DNA from: Collinsella aerofaciens
GTDB taxonomy: Bacteria; Actinomycetota; Coriobacteriia; Coriobacteriales; Coriobacteriaceae
DNA: 11,273 bases
Assembly (NCBI GenBank): GCA_021641225.1
Contig: JAJWXI010000049.1
Coordinates: forward strand, 1 to 11,273
Direction of reading: 5' to 3'
Positions 1-5,809 of this stretch are shown in pieces (position 1 is the first letter of the stretch; each line of letters opens with the position of its first letter). The position numbers and the translations under genes are program-made. The notes under the pieces were generated by a model. That model was not told the DNA's origin and did not search any database. It saw only the letters and a list, made by a program, of their open reading frames with translations.

Positions 1-15
1 GTACTAGCGCCGCAT

Positions 16-419
16 TCAGCGGTCCAGAGCCCCGCGCGCAGCTGCGGGCGCCTCAGTCGCTTCGCACGCGCGGTAGCGCACGCCCGAGCCGCCGCGCGCC
101 TCGATCCCGAGCCAGCCCTCGCCGTCCGACTCCCGCCCGAAGAAGATGAGCTGGAGCTCTCGGACATTGCCCCTGTCGTCCGCCGCGTCCACCAGGTAGA
201 CGTAGTTCGCCCCCGCCCCGGTGGCGTCGGCGTAGAAGCTCGCGTGGCTGCCGGGCTCAGGCGCGGGCGCCCACATGGCGATCTCAAGGTTGGGCAGCAC
301 GCGGTCGGCGATCGAGCGCAGCGCCGACCCCCCCAGCCGGCGTCGAGCAGGGCATTCCTGCCCAGGACGAGCGCTGCGGAGAGGAGGGCGAGCACGGCGG
401 CGAGCGGCCTCCTACGCAT
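16..419 (-). pseudogene. YxeA-like (DUF1093) small secreted protein, frameshifted
   Basis: Two reading frames together make one YxeA-type protein. The first starts at ATG 419, preceded by GGGAGG, and encodes a basic N-terminus plus a hydrophobic stretch (MRRRPLAAVLALLSAALVLG), a signal peptide or membrane anchor. After about 28 codons it meets a run of seven C (328-334; G on the coding strand). Adding one base there joins it to the frame that ends at the TGA at 16-18, giving about 134 residues. The second frame holds the family pattern: YVYLVDAADDRGNVRELQL, a WLGIEARGG strand, then YRAC and a short C-terminal segment. YxeA proteins are small exported proteins of unclear function. The start overlaps the end of mutG by 8 bases, so it is the last gene of the immunity operon. 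It may be a real pseudogene, a slippage-controlled gene, or a homopolymer sequencing error. A start at GTG 300 would lose the signal peptide and is less likely. Confidence 0.7.
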
Positions 420-1227
420 CTGCCCTCCCGTCCTCGAAGCGGCAGAACCAGGCGAGAAGGACGGCGGCGGCTGCCAGGGTGAGCGCGAGGCCAGCGAGCG
501 CAGTCGTGAGGAGAGGGCCCGCCGCGCGTGCGGCGTCGATGAAGGCCTCCACCCCGAGCGACCCCAGGCGCGCGGGCCAGGCGAGCGGCACCCAGCCCAG
601 GGGCGTCGCTGGGGCACCGGTGAGCTCGCCGGTCATGAGGCCGTGCGCAAGTCCGCCCACTGAGAAGAACGCGAGAAGCATACCTGCAGCGCCGGCGCCG
701 ATGGCGGCGTTGTGGCCGAGGCGCAGGGCCACGCCGAGCCACAGCGCGTAGAGGGGCAGGCTGCCCAGCACGATGCCCGCCCAGGCGGCCGCAAGCGGAG
801 CGGGCCCGAGCGGCAGGCGTCCGGCGACGGCGAGCGCGCCCCCGAACACGCTGAGCGCCACGGCCAGCGCGCCCGCGCCGAGCGCCGCAAGGGCGAGCAG
901 CTTCGCCGCGACGGCGCGCCCTCGCGAGGGGACCGCCGTGAGGTTGGTGAGGCGCCCGGCAGCGCGCTCCTCGTCCACGGCGAGCCCGCAGACGATGGCG
1001 GACATGAGCGGCATGAGGGCGCCGAGGAACTGGGCGTAGGCGTCCGCGCCCAGCGCCGGGTCCCATCGGGTTACGGAGAAGTACTCGCCGCAGGCAAGAC
1101 CGGCCGCCAGGCCGCAGGCGAGGTGCACCGCCGCGAGCGGGGAGCGCGCCAGGCGCAGGGCCTCGGAGAGCAGGGCCCGCGGGAGAGTCATGCGCGGCGT
1201 CGGGTCGGAGAGTCGTGTCATGGCCAT
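412..1227 (-). CDS. mutG: Lantibiotic-immunity ABC transporter permease, MutG/LanG family
   Basis: Second membrane subunit of a LanFEG-type exporter, which removes lantibiotic peptides from the membrane of the producer or a resistant cell. The 271-residue protein has about six hydrophobic segments (for example LALAALGAGALAVALSVFGGALAV and LAGLALTLAAAAVLLAWF) and a conserved early loop with VDEERAAGRLTNL, which fits LanE/LanG permeases. The frame stays open far upstream, but ATG 1227 is chosen because its A is also the last base of the mutE stop (TGATG overlap) and GAGGAGAGG lies just before it. A second ATG two codons later is possible. Its stop overlaps the downstream yxeA-like start by 8 bases, so translation of all four genes is probably coupled. 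Assignment as LanG rather than another ABC-2 permease rests mainly on position next to MutF and MutE. Confidence 0.82.
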   Translation of the reverse strand: MAMTRLSDPTPRMTLPRALLSEALRLARSPLAAVHLACGLAAGLACGEYFSVTRWDPALGADAYAQFLGALMPLMSAIVCGLAVDEERAAGRLTNLTAVPSRGRAVAAKLLALAALGAGALAVALSVFGGALAVAGRLPLGPAPLAAAWAGIVLGSLPLYALWLGVALRLGHNAAIGAGAAGMLLAFFSVGGLAHGLMTGELTGAPATPLGWVPLAWPARLGSLGVEAFIDAARAAGPLLTTALAGLALTLAAAAVLLAWFCRFEDGRADA

Positions 1228-1997
1228 CACCTCTCCTCGGAGCGCGCGAACCAGGCCGCGCCCGCCGCCGTGAGCGCGGCGAACGCGAGCGCGCAGACCG
1301 CAAGGCCCGCCAGCGTGAGCATGCCGTCCGCCATGAGCGCCCCGCCGAGCGCCATGTCCGCCGCGAGCGGCTCGCCGCTCGGCAGCACGGGGATGAAGCT
1401 CGTGGGGATGACCATGTTCGCCGACGGCGGAAAGAGCTGCGGCAGCGGCACCAACGACCAGGCGAACCCACCTACGAGTTGCGCGGCGAGCGGGCAGAAG
1501 ATGCCCGCGAGCATGCCGAGCCGCGCCGTGAGGAAGAGCCCTGCGGGGATCATCCACGCCGCGGTCACCGTGTTGGCGAGCGCGCAGAGGAGCATCGTGA
1601 GCGTGCCCGCGGCCGTGAGACCCTGCGAGGAGAACGCCGATCCCGCGAGGTAGATGACGAAGACCACGAGGTTCGAGAGCGTGCAAAGAGCGAGGCACCA
1701 GAGCGCCTTGGCCCACCAGGCTCGCCCGAGCGGGAAGCCCAGGCCCAGAAGCCCCCGCATCCGCGTGCGAGCGTCCGCCCGCGCGACGCACGCCACCACA
1801 AGCGATAGAGACACGGGCAGGAAGAGCGCGTACCAGTAGTTCCACGCGCTAAAGATCTGCACGCCCCGGTAGGGCATCGCGCCGAGCAGCGGCATCGGCA
1901 GCGCCATGAGCACGGCCAGGCGAACCGGTGCCGCGTGGCGCGACTTCAGGGCCTCGGCGCGCAGGCCCGCGAGCAGGCCGCCTTTCTCGCCCGTCAT
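1227..1997 (-). CDS. mutE: Lantibiotic-immunity ABC transporter permease, MutE/LanE (EpiE) family
   Basis: First membrane subunit of the LanFEG exporter. The 256-residue protein starts with a short cytoplasmic segment (LRAEALKSRHAAPVRLAVL), the usual beginning of MutE/EpiE permeases. About six membrane segments follow, with a WNYWYALFLPVSL motif near residues 52-64 that is typical of the family and a WSLVPLPQLFPPSANMVIP loop in the C-terminal half. ATG 1997 overlaps the mutF stop in an ATGA arrangement, and the stop shares one base with the mutG start. These overlaps point to one polycistronic message and fixed subunit stoichiometry. Base composition is as G+C-rich as in mutF and mutG and clearly richer than in the genes right of 2800. 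What the pump removes cannot be read from the sequence. Confidence 0.87.
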   Translation of the reverse strand: MTGEKGGLLAGLRAEALKSRHAAPVRLAVLMALPMPLLGAMPYRGVQIFSAWNYWYALFLPVSLSLVVACVARADARTRMRGLLGLGFPLGRAWWAKALWCLALCTLSNLVVFVIYLAGSAFSSQGLTAAGTLTMLLCALANTVTAAWMIPAGLFLTARLGMLAGIFCPLAAQLVGGFAWSLVPLPQLFPPSANMVIPTSFIPVLPSGEPLAADMALGGALMADGMLTLAGLAVCALAFAALTAAGAAWFARSEER

Positions 1998-2722
1998 GCC
2001 GCCACCTCCCCGCGCGCTCGTCGCCCTTCCCGGCAGAAGCTCATGAAGAGTTCCTCGAGGTCCTGCCCGGGACGAAGCGCATCCTCGTAGGCAAGGCGCC
2101 CCCCGCAGATGATGCCGATGGTGTCTGCCATCTGCTGCACCTCGGAGAGGATGTGGCTCGAGACGATCACCGTCGTACCCGCCGCCGCGAAGCCGCGGAT
2201 CTGGTCGCGCAGTTCCTCGATGCCGATGGGGTCGAGGCCGTTGGTGGGCTCGTCGAGCACGAGCAGGCGTGGCCGGGCGATCAGCGCCAACGCGAGCCCC
2301 AGGCGCTGCCGCATCCCCATCGAGAAGCGCCCGGCGCGCTTCTTCCCGGTGTCCGCGAGGTCCACGGCGGCGAGCACCTCATCTATGCGGCTCTCGGGAA
2401 GGCCCAGCAGCGTGGTGCGCACGCGCAGGTTCTCGCGTGCGGTGAGGTTGGGGTAGAGCGGCGCCTCCTCGATGAGGCTGCCGATTGCGTAGAGGTCCTC
2501 GCGGCGCCAGGCGTGCCCGGCAAAGAGGATCTCCCCGGCCGTCGGCCGCAGCATCCCGCAGATCATCTTGAGCGTTGTCGACTTGCCGGCGCCGTTGGGA
2601 CCGAGCAGCCCGTACACCTCGCCCTCGCGGATATGAAGGCTCACGTCGGCCACGGCGTCCTGCGCCTGGTCGCCGCGGCCGAAGCGCTTGGTGAGCCCAC
2701 GCGTCTCGAGCATGTAACCCAT
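1994..2722 (-). CDS. mutF: Lantibiotic-immunity ABC transporter ATP-binding protein, MutF/LanF family
   Basis: ATPase of the LanFEG exporter and first gene of the operon. The 242-residue protein has Walker A GPNGAGKST (41-49), signature FSMGMRQRLGLA (133-144), Walker B LLVLDE (153-158), D-loop NGLDPIGIEEL and H-loop SSHIL with His190. Where most ABC ATPases have the Q-loop glutamine it reads IGSLIEEAPLY, with Glu85/86. A glutamate here (the E-loop) is characteristic of LanF proteins, and together with the DPIGIEELR segment it separates this protein from drug-export ATPases such as BcrA/YxlF. The start at ATG 2722 has AGAAAGGA eight to ten bases upstream; ATG 2713 is an in-frame alternative. 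No two-component regulator such as LanRK is visible, unlike many lantibiotic immunity operons. Expression may depend on the palindromes upstream. Confidence 0.93.
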   Translation of the reverse strand: MGYMLETRGLTKRFGRGDQAQDAVADVSLHIREGEVYGLLGPNGAGKSTTLKMICGMLRPTAGEILFAGHAWRREDLYAIGSLIEEAPLYPNLTARENLRVRTTLLGLPESRIDEVLAAVDLADTGKKRAGRFSMGMRQRLGLALALIARPRLLVLDEPTNGLDPIGIEELRDQIRGFAAAGTTVIVSSHILSEVQQMADTIGIICGGRLAYEDALRPGQDLEELFMSFCREGRRARGEVAA

Positions 2723-2827
2723 GGGTTTATCCTTTCTCTTCCGGGAGCGCGGGCCGAGTCACCGTGCCCGCGCGCCTTACCTTTCGGGTTCACCATCCAT
2801 GGTGGGGCGCGTTTCTAACGAAGCCAT

Positions 2828-2855
2828 AACGGCCGTTGGGTTCTTTTGGCGCCAA
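2828..2855. promoter_or_regulatory. Tandem 10-bp palindromes upstream of mutF
   Basis: AACGGCCGTT at 2828-2837 and TTGGCGCCAA at 2846-2855 are both perfect palindromes, with centres 18 bp apart. In the mutF direction GGGTTGG and CCCAAC segments can also pair across them, so this could be a leader hairpin as well as a pair of protein-binding sites. Position 105-135 bases before mutF suits an operator for the immunity operon. The regulator is unknown, and the reading as an operator is inference. Confidence 0.35.
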
Positions 2856-2933
2856 CCCTTCTCGACCCGCACATCATGATTAATTTGTTTAAGGCAACAA
2901 CTTTCCCGATCGATGTAATCACCGAATCAAAAC

Positions 2934-2990
2934 GTGTACATCAGCCATCAAAGATGCCGAAAAATATCATATTTGGAGGCTGATGTACAC
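2934..2990. repeat. Perfect 13-bp inverted repeat with 31-base spacer
   Basis: GTGTACATCAGCC (2934-2946) is the exact reverse complement of GGCTGATGTACAC (2978-2990). The spacer is A+T-rich. The repeat lies just upstream of the probable pgsA promoter (TATAGT at 3077) and about 210 bases before mutF on the other side. It could be a pair of regulator sites, a hairpin of a short transcript, or the remnant ends of a very small element. No direct target duplication flanks it. Confidence 0.55.
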
Positions 2991-3052
2991 AAATGCAGAA
3001 TCCCGCACAACCCAGTAGCATCCTCCATATGTCTGGACTCTCTATGCTTACG

Positions 3053-3082
3053 CTGGATAGACATCGCCGGAACGGGTATAGT
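3053..3082 (+). promoter_or_regulatory. Candidate promoter of the pgsA gene run
   Basis: TATAGT at 3077-3082 matches the -10 consensus in five of six bases. CTGGAT at 3053-3058 is a modest -35 at 18-base spacing. Transcription would begin near 3089, about 30 bases before the GTG start at 3119, a normal leader length. The -35 is weak, so the call is tentative. Confidence 0.4.
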
Positions 3083-3118
3083 AGCGAAAGTTTTGTCGTT
3101 AACCAGCGGGGGAGTCCT

Positions 3119-3823
3119 GTGGGCATCAAAAAGAAGATCAAAAAGGAGCTTATCGGCACTTCCGATTACCCGTCGAATAAGATCTTTACGATCTCCAATT
3201 TCATCACCTTTACGCGCCTGATCCTCACCCTAGTATTTCTGTACCTGTTTGTGACGGATAACAACCGCGTCATCGCCATCGTTATCTACGCTGTTGCCGC
3301 CTCCACCGACTGGATGGACGGTCAGATCGCCCGCATGACCAAAACGGTCTCGTGGCTCGGCAAGGTCATGGACCCCATTTGCGACCGTGCGCTGCTGTTC
3401 ACCGGCGTACTTGGACTGGTGGTCCGAGGAGAGCTGCCCATCTGGGTCTGCGTGCTCATTATCGGCCGCGACATCTATCTGGGCATCGGCACGCTTATCG
3501 TGCGTCATTATCACCGTCGCCCCATCGATGTCGTCTTTCCCGGAAAGATTGCCACAGCGCTGCTCATGACCGGCTTCTCGCTCATGCTGCTCGGTTTCCC
3601 CGTTATTGACGGCCTGCGCCTTTTACCTTCGACCTTCGCGGCCTTCCCGGGTCTCAACGGAAGCTCGGTGCCCCTCGGCATCTTCTTCGTGTATGGCGGC
3701 GTGATCTTCTCCATGCTCACGGCTGTCATCTACTCCATTAAGGGCGGAGTGGCCATTAAACAGGCTCTCGCGCATCCCGAGGACGAGGACATCGACTTTC
3801 TGAACCCTGAAATCGAAGACTGA
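3119..3823 (+). CDS. pgsA: CDP-alcohol phosphatidyltransferase, PgsA-like
   Basis: Integral membrane enzyme that joins a CDP-diacylglycerol phosphatidyl group to an alcohol. The likely acceptor is glycerol-3-phosphate, giving phosphatidylglycerol phosphate. The full family motif is present at residues 64-89: D64, D67-G68, A71-R72, G81, D85, D89 (STDWMDGQIARMTKTVSWLGKVMDPICDR in two pieces: STDWMDGQIAR and GKVMDPICDR). These aspartates bind the metal ions and the CDP group. A SNFITFTRLIL segment opens the first of about six membrane helices, and an acidic tail (EDEDIDFLNPEIED) ends the 234-residue chain. GTG 3119 is chosen because GGGGGAG lies four bases upstream and a candidate promoter just before that; an open frame continues to 2993 without family sequence. 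The acceptor cannot be fixed from the motif, so another phospholipid synthase of this fold is possible. It is followed by the garA-like and ftsR-like genes. Confidence 0.85.
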   Translation: MGIKKKIKKELIGTSDYPSNKIFTISNFITFTRLILTLVFLYLFVTDNNRVIAIVIYAVAASTDWMDGQIARMTKTVSWLGKVMDPICDRALLFTGVLGLVVRGELPIWVCVLIIGRDIYLGIGTLIVRHYHRRPIDVVFPGKIATALLMTGFSLMLLGFPVIDGLRLLPSTFAAFPGLNGSSVPLGIFFVYGGVIFSMLTAVIYSIKGGVAIKQALAHPEDEDIDFLNPEIED

Positions 3824-3889
3824 TTCATTGGGGTATGATTACGTACGGTTCATTATTTGCGGCACGTCCGCGATAAGTTAGGGGTTGTC

Positions 3890-4324
3890 ATGGACAACAT
3901 GGTTAACAATATGCCTCAGAATGATAAGACTGCTGACGCTACCTGCGTATTCCGCGTGCCTTCAAGCGACGTCACCGTTCCCGACCTCATGGCCAACGTG
4001 CGCATCACCGCCCCCGTTCTGTCCATCGTCAAGGGTCCGCAGACTGGTGCCGCCTTTGAGCTCGAGGACGACGTGACCACCATTGGCCGCGATCCTGCGA
4101 ACGGCATCTTCCTCAACGACATGACTGTTTCGCGCAGCCACGCGCGCATTATCCGCGAGGGCCTCGGCGCTCGCATCGAGGACTTGGGCTCGCTCAATGG
4201 CACCTGGGTCGACGGTGCCATCGTCAATGCAGCCCCGCTGCACGACGGTTCTTCCGTCCAGATCGGTACGTTTACGCTCATCTACCACGAGAGCACGCCG
4301 GAGCGCATCGAAACCGGTGAGTAG
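3890..4324 (+). CDS. garA: FHA-domain signalling protein, GarA/OdhI-like
   Basis: A 144-residue protein, almost the length of Corynebacterium OdhI. The C-terminal two thirds form a forkhead-associated phosphothreonine-binding domain: IGRDPANGIFLND (65-77), VSRSHARI (80-87, Ser81 and His84) and LGSLNGTWVDG (99-109, Asn103-Gly104). The N-terminal tail contains DATCVFRV (16-23), which lines up with the ETTSVFR phosphorylation motif of GarA/OdhI. One of the two threonines is kept (Thr18) and the other is replaced by Ala17. In the known proteins the phosphorylated tail folds onto its own FHA domain and stops inhibition of 2-oxoglutarate dehydrogenase and related enzymes; that role here is inference. 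ATG 3890 has AGGGG five bases upstream; a TTG at 3857 is an unlikely longer start. A TATGAT at 3834-3839 could be a weak -10. The ftsR-like gene begins three bases after the stop. Confidence 0.85.
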   Translation: MDNMVNNMPQNDKTADATCVFRVPSSDVTVPDLMANVRITAPVLSIVKGPQTGAAFELEDDVTTIGRDPANGIFLNDMTVSRSHARIIREGLGARIEDLGSLNGTWVDGAIVNAAPLHDGSSVQIGTFTLIYHESTPERIETGE

Positions 4325-4327
4325 GGC

Positions 4328-5206
4328 ATGGCCGAACGCAACTATCTGAGTATCGGCCAAGTCGTCAACCTACTTCGAGGCGCATACCCCGATCTTTCGA
4401 ACTCAAAAATTAGATTTCTAGAAGATGAGGGGCTCATTACCCCTCATCGTACGCCTAAGGGATACCGTCAGTACTCTAAGGAGGACGTTGATCGCCTGGA
4501 GGTCATCCTGCATTTGCAGAAGACCCGCTACATGCCTCTCAACGTGATTAAGCAGCGCTTGGAAAACGCCACGGACCTGTCAACGCTCGCCTACGAGGTG
4601 GGCTTGCTATCCGATGTTCCGCTCAAGACGGAGCCCAAGGAGACTAAGCAAAAGCTGCATCCCATCGAGACCATTCCCGATATGCTGGGCGTCGAGATTT
4701 CGTTTATCCGCTCGCTCGCCGAGAACGACCTCATTCGCATCATCAAGAGTCCGCAGAATCGTGAGCTCGTCGATGGTCGCGATTTTCCGATCATCCGCTA
4801 CTGCTCCGAGCTGTCACGCTTCCATATCGAGCCCCGCAACCTGCGTCAGTACGTGTCTTCCGCCAACCGCGAGTCCTCGATGTTTGAGCAGGTGCTCGTG
4901 AGCATGCTTGGAATGGATACCTCCGATGACGAGCGCGACGCCAAGCTCGAGCGTGCGTTTAAGAAGCTTCACGACCTGACCGAGGGTGTGCACACTGCGC
5001 TGCTCAAGAACCGCGTTTTTGAGTCGCTCAACGCCGTGGTCGAGGACGCCGACATCGATGCACTCGATGAGGAAATCACTCGCTCCGAGTCCACCAAAGC
5101 CAAAAACGAAGAGATAGCCACGCCGGCTTCGCACGAGGATTCTCTCGTAAAGCCGCTCAAGGTCGTCGCCCCTTCGCACTCCGGCACCGCCACGGCGGGC
5201 AAATAA
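4328..5206 (+). CDS. ftsR: MerR-family transcriptional regulator, FtsR-like
   Basis: A 292-residue DNA-binding protein. The N-terminal winged helix (about 6-80) reads YLSIGQVVNLL, then SKIRFLEDEGLITPHRT, GYRQYSKEDVDRLEVI and MPLNVIKQRLE. This closely follows the FtsR/Rv1828 group of actinobacteria, in which the helix-turn-helix is preceded by LSIG and followed by P-L-x-V-I-K/R-x-x-L. The C-terminal half has the group's second region, including RNLRQYVSSANRESSMFEQ (about 170-188). In Corynebacterium FtsR activates ftsZ, so a cell-division role is likely but inferred. It is some 40 residues longer than the mycobacterial relative, mostly in a polar C-terminal tail. The start is ATG 4328, three bases after the garA-like stop, with its ribosome site (GTGAGTAGGG) inside the end of that gene; the two are almost certainly co-transcribed. 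Confidence 0.87.
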   Translation: MAERNYLSIGQVVNLLRGAYPDLSNSKIRFLEDEGLITPHRTPKGYRQYSKEDVDRLEVILHLQKTRYMPLNVIKQRLENATDLSTLAYEVGLLSDVPLKTEPKETKQKLHPIETIPDMLGVEISFIRSLAENDLIRIIKSPQNRELVDGRDFPIIRYCSELSRFHIEPRNLRQYVSSANRESSMFEQVLVSMLGMDTSDDERDAKLERAFKKLHDLTEGVHTALLKNRVFESLNAVVEDADIDALDEEITRSESTKAKNEEIATPASHEDSLVKPLKVVAPSHSGTATAGK

Positions 5207-5246
5207 CCGCTGCCGCTTATCCGGCAACCCATTGAAAGGTCATGCA

Positions 5247-5777
5247 ATGTACGACTTCGAATCTCAAATCGTCGACATCCCCGACTATCCCGAGCCCGGA
5301 GTCATCTTCAAAGACATCACGCCCCTCTTTGGCAATCCCGAGGCGCTCAAAGCCATGACCGATGCCCTCGCCGAGCACTTTGCCGGCATGGGAATCACCA
5401 AGGTCGTGGGTCCCGAGGCTCGCGGCTTTATGGTTGGCGTACCGGTGGCTGTAGCCCTTGGCGCCGGCTTTGTTCCCGCACGTAAACCGGGCAAGCTGCC
5501 GCGCGAGACCGTAAGCCAGAGCTACGAGCTCGAGTACGGCACCGATTCAATTGAGATCCATGCCGACGCTATCAGCTCTAAAGATACCGTGTTGATTCTG
5601 GACGACTTGGTCGCGACGGGAGGAACCGTCGAGGCAACAGGTAAACTGGTGCGAGATATGGGCGCAAAGCTTATCGGTTACGGTTGTATACTTGAGCTTG
5701 CGTTTCTCAACCCGCGCGAGAAGCTCACGCCGTCTGATGACGATGTGGAGCTCTTTAGCCTGGTGACGGTAGGCTAG
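5247..5777 (+). CDS. apt: Adenine phosphoribosyltransferase
   Basis: Cytoplasmic purine-salvage enzyme: adenine plus PRPP gives AMP and pyrophosphate. The 176-residue length is normal. Landmarks are the N-terminal IPDYPEPGVIFKDITPL (11-27), typical of Apt, GPEARGF (55-61), ARKPGKLPRETVSQSY (78-93) and the PRPP-binding loop VLILDDLVATGGT (115-127). ATG 5247 is chosen because GAAAGG ends seven bases before it; the upstream in-frame TTG at 5232 overlaps this ribosome site. It follows the ftsR-like gene by 40 bases with no terminator between, so it probably belongs to the same run, and the NlpC/P60 gene follows after 32 bases. All expected motifs are intact. Confidence 0.96.
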   Translation: MYDFESQIVDIPDYPEPGVIFKDITPLFGNPEALKAMTDALAEHFAGMGITKVVGPEARGFMVGVPVAVALGAGFVPARKPGKLPRETVSQSYELEYGTDSIEIHADAISSKDTVLILDDLVATGGTVEATGKLVRDMGAKLIGYGCILELAFLNPREKLTPSDDDVELFSLVTVG

Positions 5778-5809
5778 CCGTTACCCTTAGTTACTGGAAA
5801 GGAAGCTAC

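Larger units (their letters stand above)
2723..3118. other. 396-base intergenic region between the divergent mutF and pgsA genes
   Basis: No convincing gene lies here. From the mutF side it holds: the mutF ribosome site (about 2728-2737); a G+C-rich stretch to about 2815; two adjacent 10-bp palindromes (2828-2837 and 2846-2855); a weak candidate minus-strand promoter (TTGTTG at 2900-2895, CATGAT at 2878-2873, spacer 16); an A+T-rich segment; the 13-bp inverted repeat at 2934-2990; and the pgsA promoter and ribosome site. The base composition changes sharply near 2815. A seven-codon minus-strand frame beginning at ATG 2800 (MDGEPER) has no ribosome site and is not called. On the plus strand a frame upstream of pgsA stays open from 2993, but its codons look non-coding. 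Confidence 0.6.

Noticed and set aside
284..1471. 395-codon minus-strand open frame across mutG and mutE
   Set aside because: Arg/Ala/Pro-rich composition typical of an out-of-frame read in G+C-rich DNA; mutG and mutE have clear membrane segments and coupled starts in other frames.
1228..1845. N-terminal extension of mutG to position 1845
   Set aside because: It lies wholly inside mutE out of frame and looks non-coding; the TGATG junction at 1227 with GAGGAGAGG gives a natural start.
2776..2800. Seven-codon leader peptide MDGEPER upstream of mutF
   Set aside because: No ribosome site and no attenuator structure tied to it; likely chance.
712..2818. Long plus-strand open frames opposite mutFEG (712-1653, 1215-1808, 1928-2818)
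   Set aside because: Low-complexity Arg/Glu/Ala shadows of the minus-strand genes, without ribosome sites or recognisable domains.
2993..3118. 42-codon longer start for pgsA
   Set aside because: The extension contains the candidate promoter and ribosome site, begins at the end of the inverted repeat, and lacks family sequence.
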